Assembly: GCA_037951105.1 (NCBI GenBank)
Contig: JBAMJV010002943.1
Location: 124,001-188,000, forward strand
Origin: Echinarachnius parma
Taxonomy: Eukaryota > Echinodermata > Echinoidea > Clypeasteroida > Echinarachniidae
Length of the DNA stretch: 64,000 nucleotides
Direction: 5' to 3'
Part shown: one piece after another, positions 1 through 11,636 of the stretch
How positions within the stretch are numbered: the first letter of the stretch is position 1
Layout: each line of letters begins with the position of its first letter
Notes under the pieces: generated by a model
Told to the model about the DNA's origin: nothing
Database searches by the model: none
The model's input: only the letters and a program-made list of their open reading frames with translations
Program-made: the position numbers and the translations under genes

Positions 1-850
1 CTTTTTGGATGAAAGCTCTTTAAATAACAACTGAAAACAAAAATTGTGCTGCCCCCATCTTCCTCTCTTCTTCATGTTATTATAAGCAATGAATCTAATG
101 CAAAATGCATGACAATAATATACTCGATTTATATAGCGCCTAATATGATTGATACTCATCTCATAACCATTTAATGACAACAGTGTGACGTATAAACAGG
201 AGGTTCAATGTAGGTAGCTAAAGTCACTCTTATTGTTTTACTATGGCCATGAAATTGTCATCAAGTATAGTTTTGGTAATTTGTGATATCTTCATACGAA
301 TAATAATAAGTGCATGACAAATTTGGGTATATTTTCAGATCTATTGTGTTTGAAAACTCGTGCCCAACGATATATTAAGAATAAAAGAAAAACGTTATTT
401 GTTTAACAAATATATTCAAATGAGATCTTATGTCGGTGACTACTGCTAAAAGTGATCCTGTAAATTCAACCAAAATCACTTGGGCTTGTACAGTTCTGTT
501 GTATCTTGTTGTTTGTCTTACGTGCTAAATGTCAATAATATTATTTGCAATCCAAAACAAACTAATTTTGTTTTAATAAATATTCGAGATAGATATATAT
601 CCAAGAAAATTGTTCTGTGCTATATTTAGCACATTTAAAAATGACCAATTATTAATAGAAATATACTTATTTGTATTTTTTTAATACTGATACAATGATC
701 TTTGGTGTATAACTGGACCCGGGACACTGGCATACCTAAGACGGGATATCGTTGCCACCAATCGTTCTAATAAAAGCAACAAATACTATAGCGAGGTAAT
801 TGAACGAAAACTCAACTTAATATCAAAAACAAAAATAATAATAAATGTTG
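1..850. other. Window start, unassigned
   Basis: AT-rich sequence with no recognised exon or repeat. Confidence 0.3.
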
Positions 851-1020
851 TGGTGCGCATGCGCATTACATTCACTTGTATTGGATATTGGACGAAAACT
901 GTCTACATATCAACTTTACATTTGACGGTGTGCATGCGCATTACGTCCACTGACATTGAATATTGGAAGAAAACTCAACTACATATCAATTTACATTTGG
1001 CGGTGCGCATGCGCATTACG
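851..1020 (+). repeat. 75-bp tandem repeat with GCGCATGCGC palindromes
   Basis: Two full units of about 75 bp (851-925, 926-1000) and the start of a third each begin with GCGCATGCGCATTAC or a one-base variant. The palindrome matches the known NRF-1 consensus YGCGCAYGCGCR. A TATATAAAT motif lies at 1048-1056, just downstream. It may be promoter-like, but no gene start after it was confirmed. Confidence 0.6.
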
Positions 1021-1549
1021 TCCCCTAGTATTGGATTCACGCACCTGTATATAAATGATGTGCAATCAACTAGAGTTCTTATAATTCGTCGCATTTATTT
1101 CAATGATTCGAAATATGTCTGAAAACCACGTCGTTTCACCCTGGCTGCATCACTACTGGAGAAAGGGATGACATTAGTTAGATAAAGTCCCCTGACGTAG
1201 CACCGGATAATCTTGAATTCCATAACAACGATGGTTGGTTGAATATTAGCATCGAATTACTCATTGTTTTACATGTTTATACTCTAAAGACTGTGTTAAA
1301 AAGGCCCATTAAGATTTTTATTTTTTAAACAATTAAATCACATGCTGACGCGATTGACTGCAGCTATTTGCATAGTTTTCTCATCAGCAGTACATCAATC
1401 CAAGTAATGGTAAGTTATTAAAACAATTGAGCAGTAAGACAAATTACTGATAACATTGTTCTTATTACATGTTTATATTAATTGTATCATTTTGATAGTA
1501 TTATTTACTTTTATATTAGTGTTTTTATTTTCTAAGCATATTCGTTGTC

Positions 1550-1597
1550 CTTCTTCTTCTTCTTCTTCTTCTTCGTCTTCTTCTTCTAGTAGTACGT

Positions 1598-1652
<55 letters not shown>
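1550..1652 (+). repeat. (TTC)n and (AGT)n trinucleotide tract
   Basis: A pyrimidine run of TTC units passes into uninterrupted AGT/TAG units. Open frames here are only poly-Ser or poly-Leu readings of the microsatellite. Confidence 0.9.
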
Positions 1653-1655
1653 CCT

Positions 1656-2323
1656 GGAGGGTCTGTCCTCATAGAAAAGGGGTATCATGCGTGACCAAGG
1701 ACTTGCCAAAAGCACTCTAAACATGTATTTGCGTGGTGCCAAAAATACACCCTTAGTCATGTTAGTAGTAAGTATGATTATCTGTAATTTGCTACCCTAA
1801 GTAAGTACCGGTAATCAATTTGTTTGTAAACCCCTAAGCAAATTATAACTATTTTTGATACCCTAAGCAAGTAATAAATTTTGGGTAAACCCCTAAGCAA
1901 GTTATAACTATTTGTGATAGCCTAAGCAAGTCATATTATTTTCATTGCATGAGGCCCTTGATGAATAATGTAAAAAGGTTTTTTTTTTCAACCTATGAGC
2001 ACGATATGGAACAGCGATCAGCGAAGGTGGGCGAGGTTTTGGACCGGGATTTGGTTGATATTTCAGATCAAAACCGTGACTAAAACTTGTTATAGTGTTG
2101 AATGAGCCCTAAGCAAGTAAGCGAAATTGTTGAAAACCCTAATCGAGTAGTTCATCAGCCTAAAAAGATACCCTTTTTTCCTGATTTGGGGTTATTTTGA
2201 GACCCTTTTGACCCCTTTTGAGATACTCGAGTAACTCGCCTGATCTTAAAAAAAAACACCCTTTTTACTCGATATCTTGGTCACGCATTATACCCCCCTT
2301 TCAGTGAAGACAGACCCCCCTCC
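1656..2323. mobile_element. MITE-like element with about 45-bp inverted ends
   Basis: The left end (GGAGGGTCTGTC, with GGGGTATCATGCGTGACC) is mirrored at the right end by GGTCACGCATTATACC and GACAGACCCCCC. Inside, a unit containing CCCTAAGCAAGT recurs at about 1793-1930 and again near 2107. It is bordered on both sides by trinucleotide tracts. No target duplication was recognised. Confidence 0.6.
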
Positions 2324-2341
2324 CCCCCCCCCCCCCCCCGC

Positions 2342-2380
<39 letters not shown>
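2310..2380. repeat. Poly(C) run followed by (AGT)n
   Basis: A run of about 20 C residues is joined to about 13 AGT units. Both are low complexity. Confidence 0.85.
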
Positions 2381-2384
2381 GGGT

Positions 2385-3142
2385 ACCCTAATAAGGCCGG
2401 GGGCATAATGCCCCTCCGCGATTGTTGTTATTGCTCCGAAACGCGGTAGGATGACGCGCCGCTGCTAGGATACTTTTTCTTTTGGTCTTGCGCATATTTT
2501 AAAACAACACATTTGAAAATCTGACCTACCGTTACGAAGTCACGCGACCTTTTGTCTATGCATGTCAGCCCGAAAATCGCTCAATTTGTGTACAAAACAT
2601 ATGGAAATATCAGTTTTGGTAAAAAGAGGTATATCATTGATTAATTGGTCTTGTTTACATTGTATATGTTTGTTTTGGGGTTCAAAGTAGTTGAATTATA
2701 GTTAGAAATAAAATCACTAACAAAATCAATAAAATACATCAGTAAAAAAAAACAAAGAAATACATAATACATTATAAAAACAATAAAAAACATAGGGAAG
2801 AACATGGCTCTTCCAAATTTGTTTGTCGTAATATTATTACAAATGCTCTAAAGAATATATGTATTGAAAACCAGAGTTTAATTATGAAGAATATATAACG
2901 TATGGGTAAAAATATGAATTGCATGACTTTATTTGCATGAAATACCATTAATGTTTAAATTAATTAATTTGTCAAAACATTACAAAAACCAATGTATTCT
3001 ATACACTTCACTTATCATGCGTGCAAATTGTCACGGCAATCGGACGCTCCGCGACCGAGATCTTAAGGCGGGGCGGGGGGGGGGGGGGGGGGTCGTCATA
3101 ATGGCCGTAGGAAGACCTCAAATACCCCGGCCTTTTTAGGGT
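2385..3142. mobile_element. Family E element (ACCCTAATAAGGCCGG ends), copy 1
   Basis: Its ends read ACCCTAATAAGGCCGG and CCCGGCCTTTTTAGGGT, inverted to each other. The interior (AAAACATATGGAAATATCAG and a G-run) is shared with copies at 33259-33946 and, shortened, at 22996-23374. No coding region was seen, so it is non-autonomous. Confidence 0.65.
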
Positions 3143-4203
3143 AAAACTTTGTACACAGTTTTAATTCTTCACTAGATAATTTCAAATCCGAACACTTCAT
3201 CCATAATTATCTGTTTAACGGAAGGTAAATTAAATAAATGAAACTGGTCCCACGTTTATAGTAATGCAAATACTAATTAGTTAAAATTACGGAGCCCCTG
3301 AAAGGATATATACACAAACAGAGTAAGACTAACATTGACGCTTCGGTACGAAACGATTATCATTATTTGTTTTCCAGGTAGGACATTATGTATCAATTAT
3401 TTTTTCTTTTCGAATTGATATATTTTGTTTCACTTCTTTTTCCTCCTAATCTATTTGTATAAATTAACCCCATATTAGCTGATGTCTTTCTCTATTTCAG
3501 AGGCCTTATTAATAAACGATTTCATCTCCGGTCCCATCCTGCCTAGCTACCTGGAGAGAAAAACGATTTTGGATTTTAAAAAAATATATATATATATTAA
3601 TTATGTTGGAGACATTTAAAAAAAAGAAGATAAATATATAATTTCGGTAAACAAAATCGAGACAGAATAAATAGATATGAAAAGAAAAATAATCATGTCC
3701 CTAGAGCGTCATTTTTTTCAATCAATTTGATTTCATTTCCCTTCCGGGGCATCTCTATAGAAAACTGTGCAAGTTCTAATTTATGTTGCGGATTATGACA
3801 ACGTTACAAGCTATTGTAATACTCTATTAGGTGCCAGGGATTGTAATGCTCTATGGCATGTGTGTGTATTGTAACTTGAAACAATGATAGCACTCACGGA
3901 GTTACAGATATTAAATATATAGTGTCGTGCATAATAATGGTTGAGCTAATTTATTTATAGCCACCTTACTAACAAAGTTACTATTTTATTGTTATGCTTT
4001 ATCTATCAGTTCATTCCCCACTCCACGAGCACTACTGCATTAAAAGTCGCAGATCAATGTCTACGCCTTTGGCACTTCACACAATATAAACAACTTGCAA
4101 TTATTTATTCTCTTTCCTTTTTCCTATTTTTCATAAATATGTCACTACATTGATACATAATTATATCTAACCTATTTTTTACTAAATTTCTAATGCTGCA
4201 CAG
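3143..4203. other. Intergenic / 5' leader region without clear genes
   Basis: It is AT-rich single-copy sequence. Apart from the TATA and donor candidates listed separately, I see nothing coding. Confidence 0.4.
3300..3377 (+). promoter_or_regulatory. Possible TATA box and 5' UTR exon of the lectin gene
   Basis: A GATATATA motif at 3304-3311 is followed 65 bp later by a CAG|GTAGGA donor-like site (exon end 3377). An acceptor at 4203 (CACAG) opens the exon that carries the start codon. This would give a short 5' UTR exon from about 3336 to 3377. It is inference from motif spacing only. Confidence 0.25.
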
Positions 4204-4264
4204 GGTTCATGGTGGAGGATGTTCTTTCGACTAGTCGTCACCACTGCAATGATCATTACAATTG
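4204..4264 (+). CDS. Exon 1 (coding from 4219): signal peptide
   Basis: After a CACAG acceptor at 4203 and 15 nt of leader, an ATG at 4219 opens MFFRLVVTTAMIITI, a short basic start followed by a hydrophobic core as in a secretory signal peptide. The exon ends after one base of the next codon at a G|GTAGGT donor. Joined to exon 2 or to the EGF exon, the next codon is GCT (Ala), a good residue before signal peptidase cleavage. An overlapping ATG at 4209 is in another frame. A foldback element starts 12 bp after the splice donor. Confidence 0.55.
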
Positions 4265-7200
4265 GTAGGTATAATACAGTCAAACCTGTCTATAGCGATC
4301 ACTCAAGGGACCGGCGCAAAATGGTCGCTATAGACAGGTGGTCGAATTAGACAGGTTGGCGGCGATTCCGAATTTATGGTCGCATATATTATGAATATAT
4401 GCACATGGGTAATTCATTGTATTAATCTGTACAAGCACATTTTCATAGTTTCATTTAGTATGTGTTGCATTCATATAACCACAACAAACATCGAACTTAT
4501 ATATGAATTGGCTAAATACTTTGACCTATATTAAATGTTTGTATTATCTTTTTAAGTGAAATAAAAATTGCAAAATGTGTCAATGTGACATTTATTAGGT
4601 CATGGGACTTGAGAGAATCAGCTGCATTTTTAAATGCGAACGTGTATAGTTTTTTATGAGAATTCTGAAGTCAAGATGCATTGTCTGGTTGTAACAGGCG
4701 CACATATTATCATTGAAAAGGAATAAGAAACACAGGGGAACCCCCCCCCCCCCCCCCCCCCTCCCGCGGCGATCAAAATAATTGATGTAAAATGCTATTA
4801 TAATTTTGAGTAAAGTGCATTTGCTCGACGCATTTCTGTATCAGCATCAGGTACTGAAGTGAAGGGCACGAATTATCTTTTTTTATGAGTTTGACGCACT
4901 TGGTGTTGGTAATTAAACGTCTGTCTGAAGTTTATTGTCATAATTTTGTTGTATGCATTGACATGCTCGGAATTGGAGCCTTGGTCGTTAAAGCGATCAT
5001 GTTGTGGTCACTATACACAGGTTTATACGTGATTTGGGACCAATATATAAGGTGGCCGCTGGTCACGTTAGGCAGGTGGTCGCATTACTCAGATCGCTTA
5101 ACACATAATTTTCAGGGGAGGACCAGAGGGCGGTCGTTATGAGCAAGTGGTCGATATAGACAGGTGGTCGCATTAGCAGGTTTGACTGTATCATGCATCG
5201 GGTGGTATGCACTCACTAGTGGAATATTCTTTTAAAACATACTGTACTGCACCATGACCTAATATTTCACTAGATACTCTCGTATCTCTCTAAATCGCAA
5301 TAATGATTATCAGGTTTATTTGGTTGGTGTCAGCTATCATACGACAGGGGCGGATCTAACTTTTTGCTAAGTGGGGGGGGGGGGGGGGTTGACCAATGAC
5401 GATGCGGAGCATCGTCCACGAGCCGCGTAGCGGCGAGGCGATTTTTTTTGTTGGCTATTTTGAACCCCCGTAAGTGATGTCTTTTTGCTAAGGGGGGGTT
5501 TGACCCAATGACGATGCAGAGCATCGACCACGAGCCGCGAAGCGGCGATTTTTGTTGCTATTTTGAACCCCCGTAAGTGATGTCTTTTTGCTAAGGGCGG
5601 AGGGGTTTGACCAAATGACGATGCAGAGCATCGTCCACGAGCCGCGAAGCGGCGATTTTTTTTGTGGCTATTTTAAACCCCCGTAAGTGATGTTTTTCAC
5701 ATCACATTTTCACTTGGCAGCCCAAAGGGGGAGGGAAGGGGGGGGGGGGGTTTAAACCCCCTAAACCCCCCCCCCCCCCCTCCCCCGTAGATCCGCGCCT
5801 GTACGAACTGTTTATGTTCAAGGGATGCGATATAACACATGAGTTATACAAATACTATTAAAACGAATTATAAAGCCAGCTCCTTGTTTAGAAACCGAAA
5901 CTACTAATTCGTACGTCAAACATGCTTCAAACTCAAATGTTATTCCCCAAAAAAACTGTATAACTTTCCAGTGGATTATTACAAAACTAAACACTTCAAT
6001 AGTAATATTTGTGTTAACAAGAGGGACATTTTAAAAACTTAATATTGTTCCATGCTTCTACTGGTTATTTTAACACAACAATTTATGAGAAAACCACTCG
6101 AGCTCTTTGTAAGATTTGTGGACTTAGACATTATTATTAGATCCCTTTAATGGGGTAGTTAAGTTTTTGATTTTGAATGCCCGTCGGTTTAGAAAATATC
6201 CATAGATACATCTAATCGGAAGAAATGGTGGTAGAAAATATACAATTATTGCACTTTAAATTGTTGTTGATAATAATACTCTCTACTGAATAGTTACTTT
6301 TACCAATCATCACATTCGCAAATTTTAATTTAAAAAGTTGAAACTTCAGGTTGCTGGAGGGCGCCTTATTTGTGTTAACAACTGCTGAAAAATGTACGAA
6401 AACAATACAAAAGAAACAATTTTGTTGTTAAAGTAAACAAATACATGAAGTGTTCCCTCCAAAAAAGCCTGGCCATGTTACCTTGCTGATCCTAAAGGGT
6501 GACAGGGTAGTTACCTGGGGTGCAAAACCACCCCTCCAGTGTATAGTCCAGTCAATATATGGCCTTGACCTCGGCAAAATTGCAACACGGGATTTTTTTT
6601 CGGAATTCTGTTCAGGAAACTCCCCTTAACAACCAAAAAAAAGTCCCAAGGAATCGAAGTTGCGGAAAGTGGTTTAATTTGCATAATATGCAAATTAGGT
6701 ATTGTTTAAAGGTAAAAATATTAAATTAATTGTTACAAAATATTTATATACTATATTGACGCCAGAAAAGTATGGCAACCCAAATTTGTATTATAAGGTA
6801 CACGATGAACGCATACCCGTACTTGTAATGACTACATAATTTGCATAATATGCAAATTAGGTTCACCAACAAATAAAATATTCCATATTGTTGAACAAAA
6901 TAGACCTAGGGTTAGGTTTGATCGAGTGGATGCAAATGATAAAGCCTTTATATTTTTAAGTTCAGATATGAAACAGGTTAGGGTGGCACTCAATCGAAAC
7001 GTTAGCATGAAAGTACTTTGCATAATATGCAAATGAGCTATAGTTTGATTGGATCAATATGAAGTTATGTATTGCTTAAAATTAATATAGATGCACTATC
7101 ATAGCCAGAATAGTGTGCACATCTAGTATCAAAATCCAATATACCATAACACACGGTGACACGTATATCAGTTCAACATAATTTGCATATAATTTGCATA

Positions 7201-10200
7201 ATATGTAAATTAATGTCCACAAAAATAGTAAAATATTGCACATTTTTATCAAAAAACGGACTTGTTGAGTGAATACAAACGATAACACCTATATTTTTCA
7301 GGTCAGTAGTACCAAGTATTTTTGTTAGACATCCTACCAAAACAGTAGGCCTGTAATTAAAGTGCTTTGCATAATACTCAAATGAGCTATTGAAACGGTT
7401 GCTGATATTTTTAGTTTTTATGTAACTTTGCATTTACAAATGAATGAAAACTATAGGCTACAGAATGGTAATCAATTTGTACCAAGTTCAACGAACACAT
7501 CTATAGTCCAGTCAATATCTATAGGGTCTTGACCTCGGCAAAATTGCAACATGGGAATTTTCTTCGGAATTCTGTTCAGGAAACTTCCCTGAACAACATA
7601 ATTAAAGTCCTAAGAAATCGAAGCTACGGAAAATGGTTTAATTTCCATTATAAATATAAGCTAATTTGCATATTTCTGAAATGCGGTGAGGGGTCATTTT
7701 CTATCTAGGAATAGCACAATATTGATAAAAACGATTATACTAGGGTAATTTAGGGCAAGGCATCCATTAACGGTGCTCATTTGCATGTGTCGTATAGGCA
7801 ACGCCCCAAAAGCTAAGATGGCTGCCCCTAATTTGCATATTTATGAATATTATTGGTTTTAAGTGGTTACAGCCTCTAATGAGCAATCATTCCGGATTAT
7901 TATTTTTCATTCATGTTCTAAATATGTAGTGAAGCTATTTCAGATTAGTTGCCACCTTGGAAACCTCTATCAATGCATATAATTTGCATAATTGGGTTAT
8001 TTACCTAATTTGCATATTCCCCCAAATTGAGTTTATTGGGAGCCCGGAAAGTAAAAATTACAAGTTATACCACTTTTCCAAGGTTTTGGGGGGCAACAAG
8101 TCCATTTTTTATACTTATTTTCCATATAGCACCATGGCAACATTCTTAAATCCAAGATGGAATATGCAAATTAGGTAAATAATAAAATTATGCTAAGAGG
8201 TTGCCAAGGCGGCAACCAAGCTGAAGTAAATTTGATATACATTTAGAACATGATTAAAGAAAAAAACACTAAAATTATTGCTTATTAGATGCTGTAGCCA
8301 ATGAAAACCAATAATATTCATAAATATGCAAATTAGGAAGCAGCCATCTTGGATTTCAGGGTTTTCTCCATATGGCACTTTGCCCCAAAATACCTTAGAA
8401 TATTTGTTTTAATTACTAGCGTACTATTCCTAGATAGAAAATGACCCCTGACCTTATTTCATAATTATGCATATGTGCTAATTATCTTTATAATGCAAAT
8501 TAAACCACTTTCCGCAGCTTCGATTTCTTAGGACTTTTTTTTGGTTGTTAACGGGAGTTTCCTGAACAGAATTCCGAAAAAAAAATCCCGTGTTGCAATA
8601 TTGCCGAGGTTACCCCCTAATATTTGCTAGATTGACTGGAATAGTATTAGTTTTCTCACATAAGGTATGCTTATACTGACAAGGCATTATATATAGAGCT
8701 TTCAACCAAAAGGCGCTTAATCAACTTTGTCAACTTCCGAGGAAAACGGGTTTCTTTGTCCTACTTTGTACACGTGTCTATAGGAATATGAAAATCGAAC
8801 TTCTATATTTTGATTTTGAGTGAGTTGTTTGTCGTAAAATATGGATTCCTAGATAGCGCCGACTCGACCCCTTTGTAATAGCTTCATGGGAAGACATATT
8901 AAGGTATTAACCAATACCTAAATTGTACAGACAAGTCAATTTCGACACATATTTCCCGCTCGCTGATGCCCTCTTTACGGACACATTATGTCATCTTCTC
9001 TAACTCAAGTCCAACGGCCACAGGCATGACAGAAACACCCAACGGCACATAAAGATGAATATGGGTTATTTATGGAAAGTGGATTTAACGCCTTTTGGAA
9101 GTGAGCTCTTGATATAGACAAGTGAATTATCCACACATCTTTCTCGCTTGCTGAGGCCCTCTTTTCTGACACACATCACGTCTTCTCTAGCTCAAGTCTA
9201 ACGCGCACAGGAACACGGATGGAAACATTGTCAAATCGAAGTACGAAAATTACCGTAAAAAGTCTAAAATAACAGAAATTTGATTAAATATTAAATCACA
9301 ACATAACCTCTAAGGAGCTCGTAACCATCCGGAAACGGTATGAAAAGTTGATCCTTAAACGCGAATGCCCTGAGTAAGCAAGAGCTCAAGCTGGTCTGGA
9401 TGTGATTGAAAAAACGCAAGCAATTGCTTATCAAGACAAGTAAAATGTTCGTTTTCTGCATACGGTTTTAAGCAATTGCTTACGAGCAATAAGCAACAGC
9501 TTGTGCTTGTTAACAATGCCTTTGCTTGCAAGCAATTACTTGTTTTCATGCATACCGATTCAAGCAAAATGCTAGCACAAGCAATTGCTTGTTTTCATGC
9601 ATACCTATTCAAGCAAAAGGCTAGCACAAGCAATTGCTTGCTTTTATGCATACGGCCCAATGAGGTATTAACCTATACCTAAAATGTCATTAAGGAAAGG
9701 TGAACATTTACGCATCTTCCTCGCTTGCCAATGCCCACCTTTTTCTGACACACATCATTATCATCTTCCTCTAGCTCGAGTCCATCGCGCACAGGAACAC
9801 CAGGGGGTACATGGTGAGAGACAGAAATGCGCCGATTCGATCCTTAAAGATGAGTTTTGTCGGAAGATTCCAGACGGGAGGGGTGGGATGATACGGCCAG
9901 TCGTAAAGGTGAAGACCATGGGACCAACCGTGCTGCCGGGGATGAGACACTTCTCATGTGAAATGCCAGGTGATTAAGTCCCTCTTGTTGATGTTGCTGT
10001 TGTCGTTGTTTTGTGGCGCCCATTCCTAACGGTTGTACTGCTCTCTCACTCTCTGATTGTGTATTATCGCTTGCTGAATAAAGTTACTCTCCACTGCGAC
10101 TACATTTTGTTCGTTGCTTGTTTTTTAATTTGTACTTCTGACTGTGAAACCTTTTTCTCTCTTTCTTTTATTATGGTGACTGTGTCTGTAATAATTTGAG

Positions 10201-10899
10201 ACTGTATTGGATCCTTAAATGCATTTTAAATGCTGTAAATTACAACGAGGCCGCGTCACTAGTTGTCTAGGGATGACAATGGATAGTGGAAGCTGGTTCC
10301 ATGGATTCCGCATGTAATGTCGTAGTATTTGTTTTCTTATGTCGTGCAATTGATATGTCTACAAACAAAACATACACAAATACATTTTCGATCGTTCAAC
10401 CAAAATCGATAGGACAGTACTTTATAAGTACATTTTACCGACAGACCGCCAGTGTGCACTGTTCAGAATTACTAGTCAACCATTTATAAGTGGCTTCATC
10501 TGACATAAGTGTGTTTCTATTTGTTAAGAAAATTAGTTTGAATGTTAACATTTGTAGACAACGAGGCCTATCGTCAATATTAATCACGATACAGCATAAT
10601 GACGATTCCAAACCAAGGCGCTTTTACAACTTTTGCTGTATAAATATATGTTTGTTTGTATTATAATTGCTTAGTATTACTATTAAATTTTGTTTCATTG
10701 TTATTATCATTAGCATTATGCTAATAATTAGTATTAATATGATCAGTAACTTCTTTCTCACAGCACGATTCTAAATGCTGGTAGATACCCATGGACCATG
10801 CAATAGGAAACTGCCCTTACACAATTATATGGATATTATATTATACTATGCGTAATATCATTGTTATTAGTATGGTTATTTTAATATTAGCAGTAGTAA

Positions 10900-10943
<44 letters not shown>

Positions 10944-10954
10944 TAAAGTAATAT

Positions 10955-11013
<59 letters not shown>

Positions 11014-11038
11014 ATAGTAGTAGAAGTAGTAGTAGTAG

Positions 11039-11108
<70 letters not shown>

Positions 11109-11588
11109 CAGTAGAAGTATTAGGAGTACTGTCATTCTTATTTATATTTTCATTATTTATTTGAATGACATGTTTTTCTCAAGCAACACACTTCACTGTT
11201 CGTTCATGTCACTGGCTACAAGTGTTCTTGTGTGGTTCGTGTCACCGGGTTCCATTGTGAAACAGAGGCTAGTACTTTCCATAGTGGACTCAAAACATAA
11301 TGTCATAATATTCAAGACATCCATATTTCATATCTGCACTTTTGTTTGCCTAGCATGTCAAGAAAACAAAAGTGACTTTTTTCGTATGAGTTTACATTGT
11401 GAGTTTATATAGTTTGTTTACGGAACCACGATGCATAAAATATACGGTATTCTTTGTTGGATAAACCATAAAAGGACTGTGGTTGTCCTGTAAAGGTTTG
11501 TTGGTATTCCCTCTTGGGCTTTTAGCCATGAACTTTACAAAACACAAGTTAGAAAAACAGTTGATTGATTGATTGATTGATTGTTGTG

Positions 11589-11636
<48 letters not shown>

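Noticed and set aside
1456-1760. Serine-rich and leucine-rich open frames
   Set aside because: They are translations of the (TTC)n/(AGT)n microsatellite.
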